This document shows, piece by piece, positions 41,379 to 50,714 of a stretch of DNA of 52,399 bases. Under the pieces are notes generated by a model that saw only the letters and a list, made by a program, of their open reading frames with translations, was not told the DNA's origin and ran no database searches. This DNA comes from Lachnospiraceae bacterium (lineage in GTDB: Bacteria > Bacillota > Clostridia > Lachnospirales > Lachnospiraceae): the NCBI GenBank assembly GCA_910574965.1, contig CAJTDB010000027.1, positions 1-52,399 on the forward strand. Direction: 5' to 3'. Each line of letters begins with the position of its first letter. Within the stretch, counting starts at the first letter, position 1. The translations under genes were made by a program, and so were the position numbers.

Positions 41379-43397
41379 TCAGGACATGATGGAATCCTTG
41401 TCCGCAGATACAATTCCGGCAGGCGTGCCGGAAGATACGGCAGGGGCAGCCTTTCCCGGTCCGGATGCCGGAGGGAACGGCGCTTTCTGCTGTGCGCCAG
41501 GTGCCGGTGCCTTTACCGCCCCTCTTGCCGTAGGCTTTGTCCCTGCTTTTGGGGCGGGCTTTGATGCTGCTTTCGCTGTCTGCTTTGGTGCCTGCTTTTG
41601 CGGGGTCGGCTTCGCCGGTTCCGGTATGGCGGCAGCTTCCATTTCCAGGCGCCTCCATTCCGGGATGTGGGCGGATGCCTTGCAGGAGCGCAGCAGGGGA
41701 TATTCCGGGTGTTTGGAATAATCCATCTTGTGCACCTTTAAGGTTTTCTTTCCCCGGATGATGACCAGCGCCTCGTCAATGGGCAGGCGCAGCACTTCGT
41801 CCGGCGTCAGCACGGGGCGTTTCCCCACGCCGCTGGTCTCCCGGTATTCCGGTGTGTAATTGGAGATCCGCCAGGTGCCTAACTGTTTGGATTTGCTGGA
41901 GACCGCCACACTGGCAAGCCCGGTGCGGGAGGAGACAAACTCCGCCGTCAGGGGATCGGTACAGCCTAAAAAGAGCTGGACGTCGCAATTCCCCAGAATC
42001 TCCTGCCAGAGATTTAAGGGATACCGGTTCTGCAGCCCGGCAAGGTTCTGGAACACGCAGGACATGGAGATGTTCCGGGAGCGGATCACGCTCAGGCGCC
42101 GGGAAAGGTCCGGGATGGTGCCGCAGGCGGTCAACTCCTCCCCCAAAACATGGACGGGCACGGGGAGCCGGCCGCCCTCACAGTTTTTGTCCGCATACCG
42201 CACCAGCTTGATGAACACAAAGGACAAAAACAGGGATGCCAGGAAGTCAAAGGTGCTGTCCTGGTCGCTGGTCACGAGGAAATAGGCGCAGGGCTTCTGG
42301 CCCAGTAATTCCAGGTCGATCTCATCCCGTGCGGTAATCTTCTTGATCAGTTCCGACTGGAACACCTGCAGGCGGCTCCCCAGGCCGATGATGACGCCGC
42401 TTCGCACGGAATCGGACGCCTGCTTAAAAAGGCTGTAAGGGGCCTTGGCCGGGTGGTTGATGGGAAGCACTTCAAACAGGCTGTTCAGGGCGGTTTCCGA
42501 GTTTAAGGTAATGAGCTGGTAGACCTGCCCCATGTTCCGGTTCTCCGGGAGATAGCCCTTATCCACATACAGCACCAGTGCTTTTAACAGGTTCATTTCT
42601 GCGGAATCCCAGAAATGGTCCCCTTTGCCGCCGCCCGTGGTATTTTTGATGATGACGTCCACGAAAAGCTGCGCCATCAGTTCCTGCCCTTCCACTTCAC
42701 TGAGGCAGTTCCAGGAATCCGAGTTTTCCGGATTGACTAGGTTGAACACACGGACCGTATAGCCCTTGTCGCGCAGGTATTCGCTGGATTTTTCGTACAG
42801 TTCCGATTTCGGGTCGCAGATGACCAGGGATTCCCCGCGGGATACCCCCTGTAAAATCCGGTTCATGCAGAAGGAGCGTGTCTTCATGGAGCCGCTGGCG
42901 CCGTAGACTGCCAGGTTGCTGTTAAGCCGGGTTTTCTCCGGCACGCAGACCGCCTTCCTGTCCAGCATCCCCAGGACGATCCCCTGATACCGGCGCAGGT
43001 CAGCCACCAGTTCCAGGACGCCTGCCATCTCCTTCCGGCTCATCCAGCCGGAGGTGCCATAGGTGCCTTTGGCAGAGTAGGTAAAATTCCGGTCCTCGTC
43101 ATATTCCCCGGTATCGCTGTACCCGATCCGCATGACGAAAAGGAGCAGCACGGCCAAAAGCCCGATACAGATAAATATCCCGTAGATCCCGTATGGCGGA
43201 TGAACCGCCGCGTGGAGGCAGGCGGACAGGCCGGGGGATGCGGGCAGAGGGGAAGTGCCGTCCCCCGGATAGCCGCCGCCCTGTTTCCAGAGGGCATAGT
43301 TGCCGATGAACTGCCCCAGGTAGCCGCCCGCATACAGGATGGCGAGGATGGCGATGGGGGCAGTAACCAGCCCTTTCAGTAATTTTTTCTTGTCTAT
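41379..43397 (-). CDS. virD4: VirD4/TraG-type coupling protein, apparent ATA start
   Basis: 672 residues when read from ATA 43397. Walker A GASGSMKT lies at 166-173, and VICDPKSELYEKSSEYLRDK with the later LGEELTACG segment match coupling proteins of Gram-positive conjugation. Two membrane helices precede the ATPase domain (about 10-35 and 72-95). An in-frame TGA occurs just before, and no ATG, GTG or TTG occurs until codon 81, which would remove both helices. GGAGG sits 8 nt before the ATA, which overlaps the TAG stop of the upstream gene as ATAG. The C-terminal 90 residues are a Pro/Ala/Lys-rich tail. The protein feeds DNA to the T4SS. Confidence 0.85.
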   Translation of the reverse strand: MDKKKLLKGLVTAPIAILAILYAGGYLGQFIGNYALWKQGGGYPGDGTSPLPASPGLSACLHAAVHPPYGIYGIFICIGLLAVLLLFVMRIGYSDTGEYDEDRNFTYSAKGTYGTSGWMSRKEMAGVLELVADLRRYQGIVLGMLDRKAVCVPEKTRLNSNLAVYGASGSMKTRSFCMNRILQGVSRGESLVICDPKSELYEKSSEYLRDKGYTVRVFNLVNPENSDSWNCLSEVEGQELMAQLFVDVIIKNTTGGGKGDHFWDSAEMNLLKALVLYVDKGYLPENRNMGQVYQLITLNSETALNSLFEVLPINHPAKAPYSLFKQASDSVRSGVIIGLGSRLQVFQSELIKKITARDEIDLELLGQKPCAYFLVTSDQDSTFDFLASLFLSFVFIKLVRYADKNCEGGRLPVPVHVLGEELTACGTIPDLSRRLSVIRSRNISMSCVFQNLAGLQNRYPLNLWQEILGNCDVQLFLGCTDPLTAEFVSSRTGLASVAVSSKSKQLGTWRISNYTPEYRETSGVGKRPVLTPDEVLRLPIDEALVIIRGKKTLKVHKMDYSKHPEYPLLRSCKASAHIPEWRRLEMEAAAIPEPAKPTPQKQAPKQTAKAASKPAPKAGTKPTARGAVKAPAPGAQQKAPFPPASGPGKAAPAVSSGTPAGIVSADKDSIMS

Positions 43398-44515
43398 GGG
43401 AAAAGCCTCCTTTCAAATTTTTCAAAGCTGATGGTGGAAAACTCCACCTGTCTGCCACAGAAGCGGTGGAGAACTTCTTTCTGGAAGTCAAAACAGACCA
43501 GGGTTCCCGTCCGTTCCTGCAGCTGGAGCGCCGTGTGGAAACGGTTGATGCGGGGGATGTCCAGGAAATAGCCGAACAGCACCGGGCTGCCGTCCCTATC
43601 CAGGGCGTCATGTTCTATGGGAAGTCCCACGTCCTTTGGGGAAAGCCCCTGCATCAGCATGCGGTCAAGCACCGTTATTTTTTCCGGGCTGCACAGGAGC
43701 TTCAGCAGCGTATCCCCGTAATGGTCATTGGTCAGGTAATAAAAATGTTCATAATTGCCATCCAGAAGGAAGAAACAGCGGGTATGGCTGTCACTCTCTG
43801 ACATAATCTGATAAAAAGGTTCCAGCGTGTCGCCAAACAGCAGGCCGGCAGCCTCCGTTCGGGCGTATTGTAGGGCCATCCGCTGGTGGCAGAGGACCAT
43901 TTTCAGGAGAACCTGCGCCCGCTGTTCTGCCCGGTAGTCCCATTTTGCTGTATATGGTCCGCTGTTATAGGTAAGGAAGATGCCGGACGGGGTAAGGAGT
44001 ACGCCAATCATCCGGGAGCTTCGGATCTTTACCATATCGATCCCCATTTCTTTGATTTCACGGGAACCATAAAAGGCAGGGGATTTCAGGACAGACACCG
44101 GTACAGCCTCCGGTAAAAAAACAGGGGGCTTTTCATCACGGAAAACTGCGGCTCCTGCGTTCAGCATGGCGGCATAGGTCTCTGCTGTCCGGTGCAGCCG
44201 CATCCTTCTCGTTACTTCGCTTCTGATCCGGTTGGTATCCGTGTCCCCGGTAAGGTAAAAAGAAAACCGTTCGGGGTTCTCTGCCAGGAGCCTGCCTTTT
44301 GCCCGTCGTCCCAGACGGAAACCACGCAGCCTGTCTTTGTAGAATACCCGGAGCAGGCCCTCCTTTTTCAGCGAAGTTATGACCGCCTCCTTATAACTGG
44401 AACTGCCGGGGATGCGGGGGAGGAGGCTGGCCGGGAACTCACCGCAGATGGCGGCCAGTTCGAGCAGGCAAAAGCCTAATGTGTCCTGCCTGGGGAATGT
44501 GCCCTTATCGGACAT
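43394..44515 (-). CDS. wHTH-like protein of the conjugation block
   Basis: 373 residues; GGAGGTG 8 nt before ATG. The N-terminal 70 residues look like a winged helix (LGFCLLELAAICGEFPASLL, then AVITSLKKEGLLRVFYKDRL), followed by mixed alpha/beta parts with IRSSRMIGVLLTPSGIFLTY (about 165-185). The layout recalls replication-relaxation type proteins, but I cannot confirm it. The stop overlaps the apparent start of virD4 by 4 nt, so these two are coupled. Confidence 0.75.
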   Translation of the reverse strand: MSDKGTFPRQDTLGFCLLELAAICGEFPASLLPRIPGSSSYKEAVITSLKKEGLLRVFYKDRLRGFRLGRRAKGRLLAENPERFSFYLTGDTDTNRIRSEVTRRMRLHRTAETYAAMLNAGAAVFRDEKPPVFLPEAVPVSVLKSPAFYGSREIKEMGIDMVKIRSSRMIGVLLTPSGIFLTYNSGPYTAKWDYRAEQRAQVLLKMVLCHQRMALQYARTEAAGLLFGDTLEPFYQIMSESDSHTRCFFLLDGNYEHFYYLTNDHYGDTLLKLLCSPEKITVLDRMLMQGLSPKDVGLPIEHDALDRDGSPVLFGYFLDIPRINRFHTALQLQERTGTLVCFDFQKEVLHRFCGRQVEFSTISFEKFERRLFP

Positions 44516-44659
44516 AAAAAGATCACCTCCTTTTCCGGTTTTGTACCGGGGCGGCTAAAGACTTCGGTAAATAAAACTCTGTCAGCCGCAGATAAAGTCC
44601 AATAAATACAATATTTTTTCCCGTTCTGGCTGTATGGGGTGAAAATGGTGCCAAAACCA

Positions 44660-45322
44660 TTAAAAATCCGATATGGATTTCAGCTCCTTTTCCCGTCCGG
44701 AGAGCCATCCTGCAAAGCGGCTTTTCTCCATGATATAGATACGGGTGCCGTCCTTATCCCCAAGCTCCGTGGTATTGTAGGCGTCACATAAAAGCCCGCT
44801 GTCATCCGCCATCACATACAGGGCGATGGTGTCCAGGATCTGTTTCTGCTGCAGGTTGTCATAGTCCAGCAGGCACCAGTCCGGCAGTTCATGGTCATAC
44901 ACATGGGAGATGCAGACCACACATTCCCGGAAGTGTGGCATAGGATGTTCTTTTGCGTACTGTCCCAGTGTTGCATGGAGCGGATCAAGCAGGAACAGGC
45001 TGCTCTGGCGCATTTTTTTCTTTGGGAGCAGCCGTGGAAGGGCTACCTCCAGGATGCCGTTTTCATAGCTGACCTCAATGCCATGCACTTCCCCGGCTTT
45101 CACAAGGTACTCTGCCTTGGGGACAGAGGTGGAAGCGTAAAGGAGATTTCTGAGCTGGCAGGCGATCCCTTCCGCTCTTAAAGCGGCTTCGGTTGACATG
45201 GTTTCATAGTTTTCGGGATACCTCTGGATATCCAGGGAATCCATGGCGCAGATGTTGTTGTTCAGCCGTGACAGGCTGTTCTGGATATCTGCGATCCGGC
45301 GTGAGATAATCTTTCGGTCCAA
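44660..45322 (-). CDS. DUF6100 family protein
   Basis: 220 residues; the start is TTG 45322 with AGGAGGG 8 nt before. The sequence shows the DUF6100 pattern: ISRRIADIQNSLSRLNNNIC at the N-terminus, RYPENYETMSTEAALRAEGI, FLLDPLHATLGQYAKEH, ECVVCISHVYD and DDSGLLCDAYNTTELGDKDG. Function unknown; it is found in conjugation blocks of Clostridia. A 136-nt space with no evident gene separates it from the next one. Confidence 0.86.
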   Translation of the reverse strand: MDRKIISRRIADIQNSLSRLNNNICAMDSLDIQRYPENYETMSTEAALRAEGIACQLRNLLYASTSVPKAEYLVKAGEVHGIEVSYENGILEVALPRLLPKKKMRQSSLFLLDPLHATLGQYAKEHPMPHFRECVVCISHVYDHELPDWCLLDYDNLQQKQILDTIALYVMADDSGLLCDAYNTTELGDKDGTRIYIMEKSRFAGWLSGREKELKSISDF

Positions 45323-45389
45323 TTACATCCCTCCTTTGGATGTTGTAATATAGCTGCCCTGCATCATAGCGGTCAGGGCAAAGATTGTT

Positions 45390-45917
45390 TTATGTTGATT
45401 TTTTGTAGTAGCTTACATTCCCGCTACCATCCACGGTACAGAATCCGGTTATCCCCGGAAATTCCAGCAGGGGGATCTGCCCAGGCTCATCCACCAGCAC
45501 GATACGGCGGCTGCCGCTGTCACGGCTCTGGCGCAGGGCATGGGTGACAAGCGCCTCCTGCCCGGCCGCCGCATGGACGATCTCATACAGTTCGCCCCCG
45601 GAGAAAAAGGCAATCTTTACGGGGAACTCACTGCACGAGTGGTAGTCCGCCCTGTCGATAAAATCAAGCAGGACCCATGCCGCCCGCACCATGCCGGGAT
45701 CGGATTCTTCTTTATCTGTCCGGTAAGGGAAGTATCCCCCGGTGTCTGCCTGCCGGGTGCGCCCCTGCCTGGCCAGGTGGGAGAGCAGGTTTCTGGTGAC
45801 ATCCTCCCGGCCAGGGTAGAACCGGCATAATTGTTTTTCTGTCAGCCCCGGATACATGGATATGATCCGAAGCAGTTCCGTGGCTTCCCCGCCATACAGG
45901 TCTGCCCTGGTCTTCAC
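45390..45917 (-). CDS. DUF5697 family protein
   Basis: 175 residues from GTG 45917 (AAGGTGG before it). An upstream frame to 46034 exists but crosses a DNA repeat whose copies are not in the same frame. The protein shows TRADLYGGEATELLRIISMY, an HTH-like part (LTEKQLCRFYPGREDVTRNL), then AAWVLLDFIDRADYHS and an FSGGELYEIVHAAAGQEAL core, as in DUF5697. The wHTH suggests DNA binding, perhaps to the adjacent repeat (inference). Confidence 0.82.
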   Translation of the reverse strand: MKTRADLYGGEATELLRIISMYPGLTEKQLCRFYPGREDVTRNLLSHLARQGRTRQADTGGYFPYRTDKEESDPGMVRAAWVLLDFIDRADYHSCSEFPVKIAFFSGGELYEIVHAAAGQEALVTHALRQSRDSGSRRIVLVDEPGQIPLLEFPGITGFCTVDGSGNVSYYKKST

Positions 45918-45941
45918 TGGCGCCACCTTCCTTTCTGTAAA

Positions 45942-46013
45942 TGCGTAATCTGTGCGTATAACGGACGTATGGGAAAAGGGATTGCGTAATCTATGCGTAT
46001 ACGGTGCGTAATC
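45942..46013. repeat. Direct repeats behind virB4
   Basis: TGCGTAATCT-n-TGCGTATA occurs twice (45942-45960 and 45983-46001), offset 41 bp, followed by a third half site TGCGTAATC (46005-46013). The 41-bp offset is not a multiple of three, so conservation is at DNA level. It lies between virB4 and a wHTH-containing gene, fitting an operator, a processing site or a transfer-related site. Confidence 0.72.
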
Positions 46014-46020
46014 CGTCCCA

Positions 46021-49000
46021 TTATCCGGCTTCACTCTGCCGGCGCATCCGTTCCACGATATCCTTTAACTCCCTCCGGTCCGTGGTGATCAGGTCTTTCT
46101 CCAGGGGGCTCGCCTTGAACTCCACCATGATGTTATTGTTGTTGGTGCTGATCAGGCCGTTGCCCCGTTCAAAGTGGGTGACCTCCATGACCTCCGCATC
46201 GGAGAGGTGGAGGGCGCCCTGCACGCGCATGGCCTCGTCATCCTCCAGGTTCAGGATGATCTTGGTCTTGGAGTTGTTGATGATGCCCTTCCCGAACCGC
46301 CCTTCATCCAGGTTAAAGAAGTCATTTAAGTCCTGGCTGGCACAGACGGCGGAACCCCCGTACCCTCGGATGGTCTTGAAGATCTCCAGTACAAAGTCGC
46401 CGGCAAGACGTGTGCCCGTGGCGCCGGCTCCGGATAAGAGCTGCCAGCATTCGTCAATGAAGATGGTCTTTTCCTCGGTACGGTCCTCCTTGGCCCGGTC
46501 CCAGACAAAATCCAGTGCTACGAACATCCCCACGATCAGCAGGTCCCCGGTCAGGGAAGAGATATCCAGAACGGTATATCGGTTGTCCAGGGACACGTTG
46601 GTCTGCTGGTTGAAGGTGCTGGCGGAGCCGTTTACCAGGCGGTTCAGGATATTTGCCAGCCGTTTTGTGGCGGCCGATTTCTTCAGTATTCCATAAAGGT
46701 CGCCCAGTACCGGCATCTCCCGGTATCGTGCCGGGTCTTTGGGGTCTGCCAGGGATGCATTGTCATGGGTGATGCCTTTCTTGTTGTAGGTGTGGATCAG
46801 GGCCTCGTCCAGAAGCTGGCGCTCTTCATGGTTCATGTCCGGGATCAGCAGGCTGAAAAAGATATGGAGCCGCTGGATCTTCTCCGCCAGTTCCGACAAC
46901 TGGATGCCGGGGCCGTCCAACAGCTCGTTGACGGTGCGGTCCACCTGCCGGATCTCCATCACGTTGATACAGTGGGGGCTTGCCGGGGAGACCTGGATGA
47001 ACTCGCCGCCCACGTTGGCGCAGGCCCGGTGGAACTCATGCCCCTTTAACGGGGCAATGATGAAAATGGGGATCCCCTTGCGCCGCATCCGCAGGGCCAT
47101 GAGCTGCATGGTGAAGGTCTTGCCCGCACCGGAAGTGCCCAGGATCGCCATGTTTGCATTTTTGTAGACAGCAGAATTGAAGATATCCACAATAATTAAG
47201 GAGCTGTTGTATTTGTTCACACCTAACAGGATACCGTTGTCATCGCACATCTCATAGCTGGTGAAGGGGTAGCAGCTTGCGGCGCCCCCGGTAAGGAGGT
47301 TGCGTTTGCTGCGCTCATACAGCCCTTTTTCCACGGACACCAGGGGCAGGGCAGTGAGGAATGCCTGCTCTTCCCGGAAGTGGCAGGTGGAAACCCGCAT
47401 GTCTTGAGAGAGCAGGAGTTTCTTCATCTCGCTGACCTTCCATTCCAGGTCCTCTTCATTGGGGGCTGTAATGGTGACCAACAGGTTCATAAAATAAAAA
47501 TCTTCGTTGTTGGCAAGCCCTTCCTTCAGGAAATAGCCGCTGCGGATGGCGCTGTCGATATCGTCAAAATCCGTGTTGGTATCGCTGGCGTCCTTGATCC
47601 GGGAGCGGTTGATGCGAAGCTGCTGGCCCACCTTCTGGATGATGCGCTCCTTGGGCTGGCGGGAGAGGAACATGTCCAGGTCGATCCCGTCCCCGGCGTT
47701 GACCATCAGGCTGAGCCAGCCAGCCGGCACATGGGTCTTATAGCCGTCCGAGGGGATCAGCAGGTAGGCGTAATAAAGCCCGTCAATGCAGATGTAGCGC
47801 CCGTGGGTGAAGTCAATGCCTGTGGGGGCGATGAACTCCCCGGCAGGGATATGGTCGATTTCCGTCTCCCGCCCGTTTGCCAGGTACTGCGCCACCACCT
47901 CTTTTGCCCGGACGGGGAGGGGCTTTGCGGCGCTCTCATTCCGGCACAGGAGGTTATAGAGTACGTCTATGGTGAACTCGTCCTCGTTGTCCGGCAGCAC
48001 TACTTCATTCCCGCACTGGCGCAGGTAATTGGATGCGGTGTGGACGGCGGACTGCAGGGCGCCGATGGCTTCCCCTTCCTCGTCCGTGCGCCTTGCATTG
48101 CTCCAGGGTTCATATTCAAAGACCAGGAAGAACCGGCGTGTGACTGCCTCGCGGGAACAGATCTGCTGGATGAACTGCAGGTAATCCTCCTGCATGAGCC
48201 GGCACTGTCCGTTGGTTTCCTGGGCCATCTCCCGGCGCACTGTCTCCATGTGGCGCCCGATATCCGCACGGCGGGTCAGCACCTTGAACTGGAGTTTTAC
48301 CGGGCTTATCTTTAAATAGGAAACAAAGGAATAGATGATGCTCCTCTGTTCCCTGGCGCTGCGGAGCAGGAAGTTGATGGGGATCACCTCCACCACTTTC
48401 ACATACCTGTGGTCTTTCGTATAGATGACGCCGTTTTCTATCCTGCTGATGGGCAGGTAGTCCGCTACCGGGTTTAAGTGGGTAATCTGCGGTTCCGGTG
48501 TGTGCAGTGGCTTTCTGGGGGAACGGCCCTTTTTCTGCCTGCTGTTTCTGCGTTCCGGCCTTCCCGGTCTTCCGGCAGCCTTTTTTCTGGAATCCTGTTG
48601 TGGGCCCCGTTTCTTTCCCCCTGCGGATTTCTTTCGCTGCGTTCCGGCCTGCTGTTTTTTCTGTGTCTGGCTGGGGCGGAGCTTCTGGCGGATCTCATAT
48701 CCCTTTACCTGGTCAAACTCTGCGGGGAAATCCTCCTCCCCCCTGCGCCGCCAGCCGGATATGCCGCCAATCTTTTCGTTTTTGCCGGATTTATGGTTCT
48801 TTCTGTCCGTTTTCATCTCCTGACTGGTGCCGGTGGATGCCGCATTCTCGCTGGGAACAGAGCTTTTCTTTTTGCCGCTTTTCCTGCCCTTTTTTGCTGA
48901 TGTGGCCGCCCGCATTGCTTCCTGGCTTTCACCGCCGCCCACGATACGGCGGTTCTTCATGTATTTCAAGAAGATGACAAGGAAGGACGACAGGCTTTCC

Positions 49001-49233
49001 CCCGATATGCCAATCAGGGCAAACAGGACAAGGGGCAGGGTAGTCAGGCACAGCACGATGATCCGTGCGGTCAGACTAAAGGGCAGGAACAGAAATACCG
49101 GCAGCCCGGTCACGGCGGCCAGGATGCCGGCCTCGATCACGTTCCTTGCCCGGAACATGCCGCCGAAAAACGTGCCTGTATCCACAAAATTCGGCGGGAT
49201 GATATAGGTATCGTGGTCATTCTGAGTGTTCAT
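46021..49233 (-). CDS. virB4: PrgI-VirB4 fusion, conjugation ATPase
   Basis: 1070 residues; GAGAGG precedes ATG. Residues 1-95 form a PrgI-like part with two membrane helices (IEAGILAAVTGLPVFLFLPF, then ARIIVLCLTTLPLVLFALIG). A disordered Lys/Arg/Ser-rich linker (about 105-245) follows, then a VirB4 domain: IENGVIYTKDHRYVKVVEVI, Walker A ILGTSGAGKTFTMQL (about 694-708), Walker B TIFIDECWQLLS (about 917-928). VirB4 is the universal ATPase of type IV secretion. The two proteins are usually separate or weakly joined in Gram-positive elements, so the fusion and the basic linker are notable. Confidence 0.92.
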   Translation of the reverse strand: MNTQNDHDTYIIPPNFVDTGTFFGGMFRARNVIEAGILAAVTGLPVFLFLPFSLTARIIVLCLTTLPLVLFALIGISGESLSSFLVIFLKYMKNRRIVGGGESQEAMRAATSAKKGRKSGKKKSSVPSENAASTGTSQEMKTDRKNHKSGKNEKIGGISGWRRRGEEDFPAEFDQVKGYEIRQKLRPSQTQKKQQAGTQRKKSAGGKKRGPQQDSRKKAAGRPGRPERRNSRQKKGRSPRKPLHTPEPQITHLNPVADYLPISRIENGVIYTKDHRYVKVVEVIPINFLLRSAREQRSIIYSFVSYLKISPVKLQFKVLTRRADIGRHMETVRREMAQETNGQCRLMQEDYLQFIQQICSREAVTRRFFLVFEYEPWSNARRTDEEGEAIGALQSAVHTASNYLRQCGNEVVLPDNEDEFTIDVLYNLLCRNESAAKPLPVRAKEVVAQYLANGRETEIDHIPAGEFIAPTGIDFTHGRYICIDGLYYAYLLIPSDGYKTHVPAGWLSLMVNAGDGIDLDMFLSRQPKERIIQKVGQQLRINRSRIKDASDTNTDFDDIDSAIRSGYFLKEGLANNEDFYFMNLLVTITAPNEEDLEWKVSEMKKLLLSQDMRVSTCHFREEQAFLTALPLVSVEKGLYERSKRNLLTGGAASCYPFTSYEMCDDNGILLGVNKYNSSLIIVDIFNSAVYKNANMAILGTSGAGKTFTMQLMALRMRRKGIPIFIIAPLKGHEFHRACANVGGEFIQVSPASPHCINVMEIRQVDRTVNELLDGPGIQLSELAEKIQRLHIFFSLLIPDMNHEERQLLDEALIHTYNKKGITHDNASLADPKDPARYREMPVLGDLYGILKKSAATKRLANILNRLVNGSASTFNQQTNVSLDNRYTVLDISSLTGDLLIVGMFVALDFVWDRAKEDRTEEKTIFIDECWQLLSGAGATGTRLAGDFVLEIFKTIRGYGGSAVCASQDLNDFFNLDEGRFGKGIINNSKTKIILNLEDDEAMRVQGALHLSDAEVMEVTHFERGNGLISTNNNNIMVEFKASPLEKDLITTDRRELKDIVERMRRQSEAG

Positions 49234-49266
49234 ATGGTAGTACCTCTCTTTCGCAGTGTGTCAGTT

Positions 49267-49322
49267 CCGGCCATGGTAAAGTAAGTCAGAGCGGAACATC
49301 TGTAAACAGGGTTCATGGCCGG
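49267..49322. repeat. Inverted repeat before virB4
   Basis: CCGGCCATG (49267-49275) and CATGGCCGG (49314-49322), 9 bp with a 38-nt spacer, in the 104-nt gap between the peptidase and virB4. No T-run follows, so it is not a terminator; it may be a binding site. Confidence 0.5.
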
Positions 49323-49337
49323 ACTGTGGCAGGGCAT

Positions 49338-50714
49338 TCAGCCGATGATCCAGAATGGGCCGCCTGCGCCTGCACGTCTGCTGGCTTCGTTCAGTATGAT
49401 GGAAAGATCCCAGAGCTGTCCGCTCCGTTTGTAGCTGGCGGGGTCCGCCACCAGGATCTTCCCGTCCTTCACTCCCCGCAGCACGATAAAGTGGCCGCCG
49501 CTTGTGAAGTGCCCTTTTGACATGATGGCCACCACCAGCTTCCCGTCTGCCAGTGCGTCCAGCAGCCGCTGGGGTTCCGAAGGGGTACAGCCGGAAACGG
49601 CAAGCCCCCAGTTTGCTGCGGCGCCGGGGATCAGCGCATGGTAGGAGCCGCTGCCCTTGCACCAGTAGCCGTTCTCATAAGCCCACCGTGCCATCCGTTC
49701 CGGGTCAACAGTTTCGCCGGCCAGGGAGGACACCACTATTGCCATGGAAGTAGGCCCGCAGCCGTAACCGCCGATATGGTCGGTGCCGTAAGGCTTCCCT
49801 GCATAGCGTTCATCCAGCTGGTTGAAATAGACAACTTCCGTGCTGCCATCCGTAAAGCGTACATCACCCAGGGAGGGAATGCTGTTCCCTTCCCAGTTTT
49901 CCAGGTTCTGAAGTAACCCGTCCCCCAGAAAAAGGCTCAGGTTCTGTGCATAATCGGCGGCAAGCTCCCTCTGTTCTTCCGTGAGGGAAAATACCTGGCC
50001 GGCAAAATAATCTTCCCCGTTATAGGAAATGGTATAGATCATCCATTTTTCGGACACGGTGGTCTCTTCCCCGGTTTCCGGGTCCTCCACCGTCTTTTCA
50101 CGGATCTCCTCGGTCCGCTTATAAGAGTAAAGGTGGGATTTCCCCCGGCGCATGACAGCCGCCATGTCCGAAATGGAGATATCCGCAAATTCCTTATCCT
50201 TTGCCGCGCAGTACTGGGAGACGAAAAGGTTGGCATTGTATACGGGGCTTGTTTCGTAGGGGTTGATGACCTCCATTTCATCCCCGTCCGAGGCGGCAAA
50301 ATCCCGCTCGATCCGTTCCATGACATCTTCCATGCCTTCCCCCAGGATGCTGCTGATGGTGAAGGTGATGGTATTGGCATTCTCCACAATGGCGGTTTCA
50401 CTGTTCAGGATGGGGTTTTCCGTGTCAGCGGGGGAAAAGGCGGAGGAAAAGCCGTCAAAGATCAGGCCGGGGAGCATCAGCACAAAAAGCACCGGGAGCA
50501 GTAACAGGACAGCGGCGGCTGCCAGGAACTTTCCGGCAAACTTACGCCCTTCCCATAACGCCCCTGCCGCTGCACCATAGGGCCCGCCCACAGCGGCGCC
50601 CTTTGCGGCCCCGGACACTGCCTTCCCCGCTTTTACGGCGCCCCTGGCAAGGTGTGCCGCAGACGCGCCGGTCTCAAGGGCTTCTTCCAGCCCGTTCTTC
50701 TGTCTTTCTTCCAT
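49338..50714 (-). CDS. C39-like cysteine peptidase of the T4SS
   Basis: 458 residues. A Gly/Ala-rich start (ARGAVKAGKAVSGAAKGAAV) precedes one membrane helix (residues about 64-88). The middle part (100-290) has no motif I know. The C-terminal domain is papain-like, C39_2 type: GGYGCGPTSMAI (Cys about 317), GGHFIVLRG (His about 405), KILVADPAS (Asp about 417). This order matches cell-wall or peptide hydrolases in conjugation blocks, taking the place of the VirB1/CwlT-type enzyme. It would open the wall or process a substrate outside the membrane. Confidence 0.83.
   Translation of the reverse strand: MEERQKNGLEEALETGASAAHLARGAVKAGKAVSGAAKGAAVGGPYGAAAGALWEGRKFAGKFLAAAAVLLLLPVLFVLMLPGLIFDGFSSAFSPADTENPILNSETAIVENANTITFTISSILGEGMEDVMERIERDFAASDGDEMEVINPYETSPVYNANLFVSQYCAAKDKEFADISISDMAAVMRRGKSHLYSYKRTEEIREKTVEDPETGEETTVSEKWMIYTISYNGEDYFAGQVFSLTEEQRELAADYAQNLSLFLGDGLLQNLENWEGNSIPSLGDVRFTDGSTEVVYFNQLDERYAGKPYGTDHIGGYGCGPTSMAIVVSSLAGETVDPERMARWAYENGYWCKGSGSYHALIPGAAANWGLAVSGCTPSEPQRLLDALADGKLVVAIMSKGHFTSGGHFIVLRGVKDGKILVADPASYKRSGQLWDLSIILNEASRRAGAGGPFWIIG

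Noticed and set aside
41379-43157. TTG 43157 as the start of VirD4
   Set aside because: It would begin inside the second membrane helix, lacks a ribosome binding site and leaves about 240 nt of obviously coding sequence unused.
45942-46013. CRISPR array
   Set aside because: There are only two copies plus a half site, without regular spacers or cas genes; no CRISPR array was seen anywhere in the window.
45918-46034. N-terminal extension of the DUF5697 protein
   Set aside because: The extension crosses the DNA repeat whose copies are out of frame with each other, and family members begin near the chosen GTG as I remember them.
47380-48315. 311-residue plus-strand frame inside virB4
   Set aside because: It is antisense to a well-supported ATPase, with shadow-like composition.
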